Part shown: one piece after another, positions 33,773-43,064 of the stretch
Layout: each line of letters starts with the position of its first letter
How positions within the stretch are numbered: position 1 is the first letter of the stretch
Assembly: GCA_945913015.1 (NCBI GenBank)
Contig: CAMECH010000008.1
Coordinates: 1-64,000 of the forward strand
Length of the DNA: 64,000 bases
Reading direction: 5' to 3'
From: an uncultured Bacteroides sp.
Lineage (GTDB): Bacteria > Bacillota > Clostridia > Lachnospirales > Lachnospiraceae
Program-made: the position numbers and the translations under genes
Notes under the pieces: generated by a model
The model's database searches: none
What the model saw: the letters and a program-made list of their open reading frames with translations, nothing else
Told to the model about the DNA's origin: nothing

Positions 33773-34816
33773 ATGAAATTAATCATACAGATACCTTGTT
33801 ATAATGAGGCCAAAACTCTTGAAGTAACTTTGAATGATTTGCCAAAACATATCGATGGTATAGATGAGATTGAGTATCTTATTATCGATGACGGAAGTAC
33901 GGATAACACGGCTGAAGTAGCCAAAAAGTGGGGTGTTCACTATGTTGTCAGATTCCGCCGCAATAAAGGACTTGCCAAAGGCTTTATGGCAGGACTTGAT
34001 GCTTGTCTTCGCAACGGTGCGGACATAATAGTCAACACTGATGCGGACAACCAGTATTGCGGTGAGGATATCGAGCGGCTTGTGCGCCCTATTTTAGATG
34101 GTGAAGCACATGTTGTAATCGGTGAGAGACCTATCGATGAGACAGAGCATTTTTCACCTCTCAAGAAAAAACTGCAGCATCTCGGAAGCTGGGTGGTAAG
34201 AGTGGCATCAAAGACGGATATTCCGGATGCACCGAGCGGATTCAGGGCGTACAGCCGTGATGCGGCACTCAGAATTAACGTAATTAACGATTACACTTAT
34301 ACGCTTGAAACTATTGTGCAGGCGGGCAGGGACAAGATGGCAATTAAGTCGGTTCCGATACGCACCAATCCGGAGCTTAGGGAATCAAGGCTCTTTCACA
34401 GTATGTGGGGATATGTCAAGAAATCAGTGCTTACAATAGTAAGAGCATATCTTATGTACAGACCGTTGTACTTTTTCATGCTGTTAGGCGGTCTGATATC
34501 TGCGGTGGGTGCGGCATTTTTCATTCGTTTCCTTGTGTTTGTAATAATGGGTGACAGCAGCGGACACGTGCAGTCGCTTATTTTTGCCAGCATGATGATG
34601 ATTATAGGTTTCCAGACCATAGTAGTCGGTCTTCTTGGCGATATAATTTCCGCAAACCGCAAGATTTTGCAGGATGTGCAGTATCATCTCAGAAAAATGG
34701 ATTATGACAATGACAGCAATAAGGCTCCTATTTATGAGACCTCGGATTTGATGGCTGTCACTGAGGAAAATGAAAAGGAAGAATATGAAGTTATTCATAA
34801 CAACCAAAAATCTTGA
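33773..34816 (+). CDS. GT2 glycosyltransferase with C-terminal membrane pair (GtrB-like)
   Basis: The 347-residue protein has IQIPCYNEAKTLEVTL, IIDDGSTDNT and NTDADNQY (DxD) in the GT-A domain and DAPSGFRAYSRDAALR in the acceptor part. Two membrane helices lie at about 235-300, and the tail is acidic. This is the GtrB/DPM form that makes polyprenyl-phosphate sugars. The start is at 33773, downstream of the predicted transcript start; the longer frame from 33731 is improbable. It overlaps the next gene by 32 bp. Confidence 0.88.
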   Translation: MKLIIQIPCYNEAKTLEVTLNDLPKHIDGIDEIEYLIIDDGSTDNTAEVAKKWGVHYVVRFRRNKGLAKGFMAGLDACLRNGADIIVNTDADNQYCGEDIERLVRPILDGEAHVVIGERPIDETEHFSPLKKKLQHLGSWVVRVASKTDIPDAPSGFRAYSRDAALRINVINDYTYTLETIVQAGRDKMAIKSVPIRTNPELRESRLFHSMWGYVKKSVLTIVRAYLMYRPLYFFMLLGGLISAVGAAFFIRFLVFVIMGDSSGHVQSLIFASMMMIIGFQTIVVGLLGDIISANRKILQDVQYHLRKMDYDNDSNKAPIYETSDLMAVTEENEKEEYEVIHNNQKS

Positions 34817-35753
34817 TTATATACGCAATACTCAGGAGATATCAATGCTTTCGGCAGATGATAAAGGCGTAAAGCCTGATATTATCGGAAGCGCTTCAGG
34901 AAGCTATGTACGGCGTATGGCAAAAGTGATAACAGGGATTCTTGCTGTTGACTTTAAAAAATATGATGAAGTTTTTGTCGGATTTGCTCCTCAGCTTGTC
35001 ATTCCTTTGTTTTGTGGGAAATTCAGGCGTTACAGGAAAGCCGGGGGAAATGTTACCATTGATTTCTTTATATCCGTATATGATACACTTGTCAATGACC
35101 GCAAAAAAATCAAGGCAGGAACGCTTGCGGCGAAGTTTACGGCATGGCTTGACAGGAAAACAATAATGTATGCAGACAGGGTTATTGTTGATACAAAGGC
35201 AGACGGCAGATATTTTGTTGAAGAGTTTGGAATGCCGGAGTCTAAGATGCAGGTGTTGTATCTTGAGGCTGACAAGTCCGTGTATTATCCGGGAAAGAAA
35301 AAAAAGCAGTCGGCAGACGGCACGGTAAAGACCGTCGTCTACTTTGCATCAATGCTTCCTTTGCAGGGGGCAGACATTGTATTAAAGGCTGCCGGACTTA
35401 TGAAGGATGACAGCAACATCAGGTTTGAGATTATCGGACCGGTAAAGAATAAAGTTATTCAGGACAATATTACATATATTGACTGGCTTACTCAAAATGA
35501 ACTGGCAGATGCCGTTGCGAATGCCGATTTATGTCTGGCAGGCCATTTTAATGCGGATATTGCCAAGGCATCAAGGACAATTCCGGGTAAGGCATACATT
35601 TACCGGGCGATGGAAAAACCTATGATTCTGGGGGATAATCCGGCAAACAGAGAGTTGTTTGATGAGTCGATGCAGGGTATTTATTTCTGCCGGATGGGTG
35701 ATGCAGACAGTCTCAGGTGTGCGATTGAGACTGCGTTGAAAGGCGTTAATTAA
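34785..35753 (+). CDS. GT4-like glycosyltransferase
   Basis: A 322-residue GT-B-like protein: MKLFITTKNLDYIRNTQEIS at the N-terminus, DRVIVDTKADGRYFVEEFG, and a donor lobe with YFASMLPLQGADIVLKAAGL and GPVKNKVIQDNI. The usual EGFG loop is replaced by CLAGHFNADIAKASRTIPGKAY, so it is a divergent member. The ATG at 34785 follows AAGGAAG and lies inside the previous gene, which suggests coupled translation. Donor unknown. Confidence 0.8.
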   Translation: MKLFITTKNLDYIRNTQEISMLSADDKGVKPDIIGSASGSYVRRMAKVITGILAVDFKKYDEVFVGFAPQLVIPLFCGKFRRYRKAGGNVTIDFFISVYDTLVNDRKKIKAGTLAAKFTAWLDRKTIMYADRVIVDTKADGRYFVEEFGMPESKMQVLYLEADKSVYYPGKKKKQSADGTVKTVVYFASMLPLQGADIVLKAAGLMKDDSNIRFEIIGPVKNKVIQDNITYIDWLTQNELADAVANADLCLAGHFNADIAKASRTIPGKAYIYRAMEKPMILGDNPANRELFDESMQGIYFCRMGDADSLRCAIETALKGVN

Positions 35754-35754
35754 G

Positions 35755-36618
35755 ATGAATGAAGAGATTATCGGTGCGGGGATAGTTACATATAATCCCG
35801 ACATCGAAAGATTAAAAGAGAATATAAACAGTATAATGTCGCAGGTTTCACAGCTTGTAATTGTGGATAACGGCTCCGATAATGTTGACGATATATGCAG
35901 CATGATTGAGGGAAACAGCGGCATCTATATGGTGTGGAATGAAGAAAACGGTGGGATTGCAAAGGCACTGAACCAGATAATGCATTTCGCAGACGAACAT
36001 AACTGGGACTGGGTACTGACGCTTGACCAGGATTCGGTTACAATGCCAGGACTTATCGACAATTACAGGAAGTACATGGATTATGACAAGGTTGCGATGA
36101 TTACGTGTCTTTTCCTTGACAGAAATTACGGAATACAGCAGGAATACGAGTTTTCTGAAGAATACAGATATGCCGAGCGCTGCATTACCTCAGGGTGTCT
36201 TACTAAAGTTGCTCCGTGTCTTGAGACCGGTGGATTTGATGAGGGAATGTTTATCGACTATGTCGATTTTGACATGTGTTATATGCTCACCGAGAGGGGA
36301 TATAAGATTTTGCAGAGCAGCTTCCGGGGCATACTTCATGAGCTTGGCAATTCCCAGAGGAAAGAATTTTTCGGAAGAGAAGTTATAGTTACGAATCACT
36401 CGCCGTCAAGGCGGTATTATTACTCCCGCAATGTCGTGTATTTTATCAGAAAGCACAGGGGATATGTCAGCGCACTGCGCTATTATATTAAGCTTTACGG
36501 GCGTCTGGGCGTTGTGCTTTTGTATGAGAATAATAAATTTAACAAGCTTAAATACGGTTTTAAGGGAATTATTGACGGATATAAAATGCCGCTTCCAAAG
36601 AAAATGCAGAAGGAGTAG
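35755..36618 (+). CDS. GT2 glycosyltransferase (rhamnosyltransferase-like)
   Basis: A 287-residue GT-A enzyme with GIVTYNPDIERLKENI, VIVDNGSDN and the TLDQDS metal-binding motif. This pattern belongs to the rhamnosyltransferase branch of GT2 (RfbF/RgpB-like). Later stretches FDEGMFIDYVDFDMC and SPSRRYYYSRN are also typical. One base separates it from the previous gene. L-rhamnose from the rfb genes is the likely donor. Confidence 0.88.
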   Translation: MNEEIIGAGIVTYNPDIERLKENINSIMSQVSQLVIVDNGSDNVDDICSMIEGNSGIYMVWNEENGGIAKALNQIMHFADEHNWDWVLTLDQDSVTMPGLIDNYRKYMDYDKVAMITCLFLDRNYGIQQEYEFSEEYRYAERCITSGCLTKVAPCLETGGFDEGMFIDYVDFDMCYMLTERGYKILQSSFRGILHELGNSQRKEFFGREVIVTNHSPSRRYYYSRNVVYFIRKHRGYVSALRYYIKLYGRLGVVLLYENNKFNKLKYGFKGIIDGYKMPLPKKMQKE

Positions 36619-36630
36619 TTTTAATAGCTG

Positions 36631-37422
36631 ATGAAAAGCCACACGTTTGTCGTATGTGCATATAAGGAAAGTGAATATCTTGAGGAGTGCATAATATCAC
36701 TTCTTAACCAGACAATGCAAAGTGAGATTAAGATTGCAACATCAACACCGAATGATTACATACAGTCACTCGCAGAAAAATATAAACTTGAGGTGCTGGT
36801 CAACTATGGAGAAACCGGCATTGCGGGAGACTGGAATTTTGCACTTGGCTGTGCAGATACAAAATATGTAACGATTGCCCATCAGGATGACATTTATCTT
36901 GAAGATTATACGGCCACGGTTGTAGATGCAATGGACAGGCAGAAAAAACCGATAATTGCATTTACGGATTACTGCGAGATAAGAGGCGAAAGAAAAGTTA
37001 CAGACATAAAGCTTCTCAAAATAAAAAGGATAATGCTGTTTCCGTTGAGAAGCAGGATTTTGCAGAGAGTGAAATGGGTAAGAAGGCTGAGTCTTTCAAT
37101 CGGAAGTGCAATATGCTGCCCGTCTGTATGTTACTGCATGGAGCAGATGCCGGAACCTGTGTTTTTAAAGCATTTCAGGGCTTCGATTGACTGGCAGACA
37201 TGGGAGAGGCTTTCAAGAATAAAGGGAAGTTTCGTTTTCTGTCCGGACGTTCTTATGGGACACCGTATTCATGAGCAGTCCGAGACGAGTGCAGCAATTA
37301 AAGACCACGTAAGGACGTGCGAGGACTACGAGATGTTCTGCAAGTTCTGGCCGGCACCGATTGCAAAGTTTTTGTCAAAACGATACGCAAAAAGTGAGGA
37401 TTCCAACAATATAGAAAGATAG
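36631..37422 (+). CDS. GT2 glycosyltransferase
   Basis: A 263-residue GT-A enzyme: HTFVVCAYKESEYLEECI at the N-terminus, GIAGDWNFALGCADTKYVTI and AHQDDIYLEDY, where QDD is the DxD-type motif, and CMEQMPEP and DWQTWERLSR later. It fits short GT2 enzymes of capsule clusters. AAGGAG lies about 15 bases before the ATG, farther than usual, so expression may depend on coupling to the previous gene. Confidence 0.83.
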   Translation: MKSHTFVVCAYKESEYLEECIISLLNQTMQSEIKIATSTPNDYIQSLAEKYKLEVLVNYGETGIAGDWNFALGCADTKYVTIAHQDDIYLEDYTATVVDAMDRQKKPIIAFTDYCEIRGERKVTDIKLLKIKRIMLFPLRSRILQRVKWVRRLSLSIGSAICCPSVCYCMEQMPEPVFLKHFRASIDWQTWERLSRIKGSFVFCPDVLMGHRIHEQSETSAAIKDHVRTCEDYEMFCKFWPAPIAKFLSKRYAKSEDSNNIER

Positions 37423-37469
37423 CTCCGGCAGATTTTTCCGGCAGGAGAATTGGCGGAGTGGAGAGAAAT

Positions 37470-38258
37470 ATGAAGTTAATTAAGAATTTATTATCCAATA
37501 GAAAACTGGTATGGAGTCTGTCAAAGAATGATTTCAAGACAAAGTACGCAGGCTCGTATCTGGGGATTGTGTGGGCGTTTGTACAGCCTGTGATTACAAT
37601 TCTCGTATACTGGTTTGTGTTTCAGGTCGGCTTCCGTTCAACGCAGCCTGCACAGTATCCGTATGTGCTTGTGCTGGTAAGCGGAATTATTCCGTGGTTT
37701 TTCTTTGCCGATGCCCTGAACGGAGGAAGCAATTCTTTACTTGAATACAACTATCTGGTCAAGAAAATCGTATTTAATATAGACATACTTCCGGTGATTA
37801 AGGTTTTGTCGGCAATGTTTGTACATGTATTCTTTGTCGTATTTACTTTGATTCTTACCGCCTGCTACGGATATTATCCTACGCTTTACACGCTGCAGAT
37901 TATATATTATTCATTCTGTACATTTGTGTTTGTGCTCGGGCTTTCATATCTTACAAGCTCAATCACAGTGTTTTTCAGGGATATTACACAGATAATAAGT
38001 ATATTTCTCCAGGTCGGAATATGGCTTACGCCGATTATGTGGGATATAGCAATCATTCCCACGCACTTCAGATGGATATTTAAGATAAATCCTATTTATT
38101 ACGTTGTCAACGGATACAGGGAAGCAATTCTTATCGGAAAAGGCTTTTGGAGTAATCCGATGTGGACGCTGTATTTCTGGGTGTTTACGATAGCCATGTT
38201 TATTATCGGCAGCAGTGTGTTTAAGAAGCTCAAGGTTCATTTTGCAGATGTGCTGTAA
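37470..38258 (+). CDS. ABC-2 type glycan exporter permease (Wzm-like), second system
   Basis: A 262-residue permease with LSKNDFKTKYAGSYLGIVW, the Wzm/TagG-type start, and about six membrane segments. It differs clearly from the first permease at 16236, so this is not a recent duplicate. The ATPase gene follows after 24 bp. The start at 37470 has GGAG seven bases upstream; a GTG at 37458 is less likely. Confidence 0.93.
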   Translation: MKLIKNLLSNRKLVWSLSKNDFKTKYAGSYLGIVWAFVQPVITILVYWFVFQVGFRSTQPAQYPYVLVLVSGIIPWFFFADALNGGSNSLLEYNYLVKKIVFNIDILPVIKVLSAMFVHVFFVVFTLILTACYGYYPTLYTLQIIYYSFCTFVFVLGLSYLTSSITVFFRDITQIISIFLQVGIWLTPIMWDIAIIPTHFRWIFKINPIYYVVNGYREAILIGKGFWSNPMWTLYFWVFTIAMFIIGSSVFKKLKVHFADVL

Positions 38259-38282
38259 AATTATTGCAGAAAGGAAAATCCG

Positions 38283-39596
38283 ATGTCAGACATTGCAATT
38301 AATGTTGAAAATGTAAGTAAGGTTTATAAAATATATGACAAAAAGACCGACAGAATGAAAGATGCACTCGGGCTTTCGAGAAAGCAGCTTTACAAAGAGC
38401 ACTATGCGCTTCGCGATGTCTCAATGCAGATTAAAAAAGGGGAGACCCTCGGAATAATCGGTACAAATGGTTCAGGAAAGTCAACAATCCTTAAAATAAT
38501 TACAGGGCTTCTGAACCCGACAGAGGGAAAAGTGACGATTGACGGAAGAATTTCGGCGCTTCTTGAGCTTGGTGCCGGTTTCAATATGGAATACACCGGA
38601 ATTGAAAATGTTTATCTCAACGGAACCATGATTGGCTTCACCAAAGAAGAGATAGATGCCAAGCTTCAGGGAATACTTGATTTTGCGGATATCGGTGATT
38701 TTGTCAATCAGCCTGTTAAGACATATTCAAGCGGTATGTTTGTGCGTCTCGCATTTGCAGTGGCAATCAATATAGACCCGGAGATTCTTATTGTGGATGA
38801 GGCTCTTTCGGTAGGCGACGTATTTTTTCAGGCAAAATGCTACCACAAGTTTGAAGAGTTCAAGAAAATGGGCAAGACAATCCTTTTTGTAAGCCATGAC
38901 TTAAGCAGTATCGCGCAGTACTGTGACCGTGTTGTGCTTCTTAACAGAGGCGTAAAGGTGGACGAGGGAACGCCGAAAGACATGATTAATCTGTACAAGA
39001 AAATTCTTGTAGGACAATCACCGGCTGACAAAACTTCAGATTCGATTGCTTCTTCCGGTGCTCCAGAGGATGAGGCAAAAGCTGTACAGGAGCTTAATGC
39101 AGGGGCAGATGACGGCGGCAATGTTTTGTGGAGTTCGCATTTTGAGCTTAACCCCGATGTCAATGAATACGGCAACAGAAAGGCTGAAATTATTGACTTT
39201 GGTATTCTTGATGAAAACGGAATGTGGTCAGGCAACATTGAAAAGGGAACACATTTTACAATAAAATACAAAGTCCGCTTCAATGAGAATGTTTCGGATC
39301 CTATACTTACCTACACAATTAAAGATTTAAAAGGGAATTCAATAACCGGAAGCAACACAATGTATGAGAAGGTAAACTTCGGCGAGGTAATGGCAGGTGA
39401 GGAAAAGACGATTGCATTTACCCAGCTTATGAACCTTCAGGGCGGGGAATATCTGCTTTCCATAAGCTGCACGGGATACAGCGGCGGAGATTTTATGGTG
39501 TATCACCGGTTATATGATGTGCTTAACTTTACTGTTGTTTCAGATAAAAATACAGTCGGATATTATGACATGTTTTCTAAAGTGACAGTATCTTAA
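38283..39596 (+). CDS. ABC exporter ATPase with C-terminal glycan-binding domain (Wzt-like), second system
   Basis: The 437-residue protein has Walker A GTNGSGKST (60-68), signature YSSGMFVRL (148-156) and Walker B ILIVDE (168-173). A linker at about 245-280 follows, and then a beta-sandwich (290-430) of the Wzt C-terminal type with YTIKDLKGNSITGSNT. It differs in sequence from the first system, so the two ATPases probably recognise different glycan ends. Confidence 0.93.
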   Translation: MSDIAINVENVSKVYKIYDKKTDRMKDALGLSRKQLYKEHYALRDVSMQIKKGETLGIIGTNGSGKSTILKIITGLLNPTEGKVTIDGRISALLELGAGFNMEYTGIENVYLNGTMIGFTKEEIDAKLQGILDFADIGDFVNQPVKTYSSGMFVRLAFAVAINIDPEILIVDEALSVGDVFFQAKCYHKFEEFKKMGKTILFVSHDLSSIAQYCDRVVLLNRGVKVDEGTPKDMINLYKKILVGQSPADKTSDSIASSGAPEDEAKAVQELNAGADDGGNVLWSSHFELNPDVNEYGNRKAEIIDFGILDENGMWSGNIEKGTHFTIKYKVRFNENVSDPILTYTIKDLKGNSITGSNTMYEKVNFGEVMAGEEKTIAFTQLMNLQGGEYLLSISCTGYSGGDFMVYHRLYDVLNFTVVSDKNTVGYYDMFSKVTVS

Positions 39597-39616
39597 ATAA
39601 TAAACAGGGAGTAATC

Positions 39617-41290
39617 ATGGAGTCGTATAAAGACAGCTTTGCATATATACAGGACAATTTGACAGAGTGGCTTAAAAAAGACAGGGCAGATGTTGTGGTT
39701 GTGTCAGGCGAAAGAATAAATGTATCCGAACTTGCACAGCTTAAAGCGAAGCTTTCCGGCAATTCGGTTATTGCGGTTGCGGCTGACAATAAATATGCAC
39801 TTTCATGGTTTGCGGGAGCACACTACTTTGATGAGCAGGCTGCTTTGGCGTATACGGCTGATACTCTTGTGGCAACTGCAAGGGAGGCAGGCTTTGATGA
39901 GGCGGATATACATATGTATTATCCGTATCCTGATTTACGGCTTCCGCTTGCACTGTATTCGGATGACTATCTTCCGAAGCAGGGGGAGCTTACTAACAAT
40001 TACAGGAATTTCAATACCGACAGGCTGTATATTTTTGATGAGGCAGCAAAATGGGACGAGATAATTGCTGACGGAAAGTTTGCTGATTTTGCGAACTCAT
40101 TTCTTATGGTGCTCGAATGCGGCCATGATGCCTGCCAGGGCAATGATAATGCTGTAAAAAGCGGAGCTAAAAACAGGCTTCCGGTATTTGTAAAATACTC
40201 CAACGACAGGGCGGAGCAGTACCGTATCTGTACAAAAATCTATGATGAAAACGGCAGAAGAAGAGTCGTAAAAAGTCCGCTCACCGATGCGTCGGCAAAG
40301 CATATTGCAGAACTTGCGGTAAACCGCGAAAAGCTGGTAAGCCGCTACGCAGGATTTGAAAAAGAACATGGTGTGAAGATACTGGTTAATGAATGCATAC
40401 AGAATAAAGACGGTGCAGAGTTTGAGTATCTTGAGCAGGAGCCGCTTGAGGGAAGGCTGGTTACGATGGCATCAAAAAAGCGCTGCGATGAGATTAAGAA
40501 AATTGTCGGAACATTTGCAAATATGGTCAGATATAACGCAGATGCGGGTGTCTGGGACATCGATTTGATATTTAAAAATATTTTTGTAAATAAACCGGGA
40601 GATGAGTGGACAATCATTGACTATGAGTGGACATGGGATGTGAACGGGACAGACACTAAAGAAATTGCAGATTATATCATTCAGAGAGCTGTCTATTATC
40701 TCATTGCCGATAATCCGCAGGCAGGCTTTGAAGAGCTTGATTTGTATGGCGTAACGGGGACGAAAAAGCCGGAGCTTGCGCACAGATGCTATGAAATTGA
40801 CAATGAATCTGAGAGGGAATTTCAAAAGCAGGTTCGCGGAAATCATCTTACACTCAGCGAGATATATGAAAGAACGCATGGCAGAATTTATGATGTGGGA
40901 CAGCTTGTTGAAAATGACAGAAATGAAGAATACCGAAACAGCATATCTGTAGAAGATGCGGCATTTACGGACAATCATGTCGGGGAATCGCATGAACTTA
41001 CAATTGATATAAAGGGAAGGACACAGGTCACAATACAGCCGGCACACTGCTGCTGTTTTGTTTATCTGCGTGGCACGTCTGTAAAATGCAGACTGCACAC
41101 TAACGGAATAAGAATAACAAAAAGGCTTTATGCATTTACAAATACAGAGCCGCAGATGACATTTAAACTGCCGCAGAATTCCGGAGATACATTAAATGTG
41201 GATTTGTTTGTAAGCGGTCAGGGCGTTAAGGACAGCCCTGTGTTTGAGGCGGTTGTAAAGGCACTTTCGTGGAAAAGATTTACGGTATAA
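39617..41290 (+). CDS. degenerate methyltransferase fragment fused to a kinase-like domain
   Basis: A 557-residue protein without a complete known fold at the N-terminus. Residues 1-60 hold only a short piece in place of the usual AdoMet-binding half. From AADNKYALSWFAGA through FYYPYPD-like MYYPYPDLRLPLALYSDD to YRNFNTDRLYIFDE it resembles the second half of cluster methyltransferases. Residues about 190-390 resemble sugar/choline kinase-like enzymes: VFVKYSNDRA, FEYLEQEPLEG, DIDLIFKNIFV and IIDYEWTWD (the D...N and IDYEW motifs). The C-terminal 150 residues are beta-rich. It may phosphorylate or otherwise cap a glycan end next to the second exporter, which is inference. The family reading is from memory. 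Confidence 0.6.
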   Translation: MESYKDSFAYIQDNLTEWLKKDRADVVVVSGERINVSELAQLKAKLSGNSVIAVAADNKYALSWFAGAHYFDEQAALAYTADTLVATAREAGFDEADIHMYYPYPDLRLPLALYSDDYLPKQGELTNNYRNFNTDRLYIFDEAAKWDEIIADGKFADFANSFLMVLECGHDACQGNDNAVKSGAKNRLPVFVKYSNDRAEQYRICTKIYDENGRRRVVKSPLTDASAKHIAELAVNREKLVSRYAGFEKEHGVKILVNECIQNKDGAEFEYLEQEPLEGRLVTMASKKRCDEIKKIVGTFANMVRYNADAGVWDIDLIFKNIFVNKPGDEWTIIDYEWTWDVNGTDTKEIADYIIQRAVYYLIADNPQAGFEELDLYGVTGTKKPELAHRCYEIDNESEREFQKQVRGNHLTLSEIYERTHGRIYDVGQLVENDRNEEYRNSISVEDAAFTDNHVGESHELTIDIKGRTQVTIQPAHCCCFVYLRGTSVKCRLHTNGIRITKRLYAFTNTEPQMTFKLPQNSGDTLNVDLFVSGQGVKDSPVFEAVVKALSWKRFTV

Positions 41291-41314
41291 AAATTCCGGC
41301 AATGGAGGAATGTT

Positions 41315-43048
41315 TTGAGCAGACACGTATTAAAAAAGGGAATTCAATATTTTAAGAAAAACGGATTTAAGAAGGCATGCAAGAGAACGGTTTACTTTTT
41401 TACAGAGAGGAAATCATATGACAGGCTGCGCGAATACACAAAGCCGACACCGCAGGAGCTTTCGAGGCAGAGACAGGATAAGCTTTTGTATTCTCCGAAG
41501 GTAAGCATACTGATTCCTATGTACAATACTCCGATTGCTTTCTTTAAGGAGCTTATTGACTGTGTTCTTGAGCAGACATACTCAAACTGGGAGCTGTGCC
41601 TTGCGGACGGAACGGGGAAGGAGACGGAGAGCTCGGCATATGCAAAGGAATGTATGGCAAGGGATTCAAGAATTGTCTATAAAATGCTTGACTCCAATGA
41701 CGGTATATCAGAGAATACAAACCGTGCGCTTGAGATGGCATCGGGCGAGTTTATCGCGCTTATGGACCATGATGACCTCATAACCTGTGATGCGCTTTAT
41801 AATATGGTGAAGGCTGTTAATGAAGACCCAAAAGCAGACAGTGTATACTCTGATGAAGATAAGATGGATATGGACGGCAAAAAGTTTTTTGAACCGCACT
41901 TTAAGCCGGACTTTAATATAGATTATCTGAGAAACTGCAATTATATATGCCATATGTTTATGACACGCACTTCGATTGCAAAGGAAGCCGGGGGCTTCAG
42001 GAAAGCATTTGACGGAGCCCAGGATTTTGATTTTATATTCAGATGTACGGAAAAATCAAGGCATGTGGCTCATGTGCCGATGATTCTTTATCACTGGAGA
42101 TGCCATATCAACTCAACGGCAGCAGTTCCGGAAAGCAAAATGTATGCTTATCACGCAGGAGTAAACTCCATAAGCGAACATTTTGAGAGAACCGGAATCC
42201 CTATGACTGCGGCAATGGGAGAATCCTTCGGATATTACAAAAATATTCCGGTGCTTAAGCAGAATCCGTCTGTAAGCATTGTGATTCACGGAAGCAAAGA
42301 TAATTTTGAAGCCTGCCGCAATGCAGTGGCAGACATTACATATACCAATGTTGAAATATTTACCTGTGACGATACGCCGCAGGCAATAAACAGCACAGTT
42401 AAAGAAGTACCGGGAGAGTATGTGCTCCTTCTTGATGCGAGGGTTACAGAAGTGTCAAAAGATGCGGTGGAGCAGCTTCTCGGATATGCGCAGAGAAGTG
42501 ATGTCGCAGCAGCTTCTGCAAGGACATACGGAAATAACGACCACATTTATCATACATTTCTTGTGATGGGCATTGAGCATTCGTTCGGATATGCATTCCG
42601 CCAGCTTGACTGCGGCAATAACGGATATTTTATGAGAATAAATGCACCTCAGGACGTAAGCGGTGCAGACCTTTCGTGCCTGCTCATCAAAAAGAGTGAG
42701 TGGGAAGCGGTGTCGGGACTTGATGAAGGCATGGCGCTTACATACGGGGCTGCGGATTTGTCATTAAAAATCGCAGACCTTAACAATAAAGAGCGGCCGT
42801 CAGACGATGAGCAGGAACAGGAGATATGGCGCGACAGGCATAAGATAGTTTATGTGCCGTATGCCGAGACGAAGATTGATGCGTCACCTGAAGAAAAATG
42901 GCATACTGACAGTCAGGACGCCGCGTTTGCGAAAAAGTGGCCGGATGTGATGACAAAGACGGACAGATATTACAACAGAAATCTGACGAAGCGAGATACG
43001 AATTTTACGATATTAAGCTCAATGGAGCTGAAGAACGAGGATTTATAA
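41315..43048 (+). CDS. GT2 glycosyltransferase with a second, degenerate GT-A-like domain
   Basis: The 577-residue protein starts at a TTG behind GGAGG. After a basic N-terminal stretch the first GT-A domain (about 65-290) has VSILIPMYNTPIAFFKELI, LCLADGTGKE, LMDHDD and VYSDEDKMD. The second part (about 320-520) begins VSIVIHGSKDNFEACRNAV and has lost clear DxD residues. This layout is seen in large O-antigen and rhamnan transferases. It follows the modification enzyme gene by 24 bp. Confidence 0.85.
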   Translation: MSRHVLKKGIQYFKKNGFKKACKRTVYFFTERKSYDRLREYTKPTPQELSRQRQDKLLYSPKVSILIPMYNTPIAFFKELIDCVLEQTYSNWELCLADGTGKETESSAYAKECMARDSRIVYKMLDSNDGISENTNRALEMASGEFIALMDHDDLITCDALYNMVKAVNEDPKADSVYSDEDKMDMDGKKFFEPHFKPDFNIDYLRNCNYICHMFMTRTSIAKEAGGFRKAFDGAQDFDFIFRCTEKSRHVAHVPMILYHWRCHINSTAAVPESKMYAYHAGVNSISEHFERTGIPMTAAMGESFGYYKNIPVLKQNPSVSIVIHGSKDNFEACRNAVADITYTNVEIFTCDDTPQAINSTVKEVPGEYVLLLDARVTEVSKDAVEQLLGYAQRSDVAAASARTYGNNDHIYHTFLVMGIEHSFGYAFRQLDCGNNGYFMRINAPQDVSGADLSCLLIKKSEWEAVSGLDEGMALTYGAADLSLKIADLNNKERPSDDEQEQEIWRDRHKIVYVPYAETKIDASPEEKWHTDSQDAAFAKKWPDVMTKTDRYYNRNLTKRDTNFTILSSMELKNEDL

Positions 43049-43064
43049 ACAGGAGGAGAAGCTG

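Noticed and set aside
40472..41098. 208-residue minus-strand ORF
   Set aside because: It is the antisense shadow of the kinase-like gene and has low-complexity hydrophobic composition.
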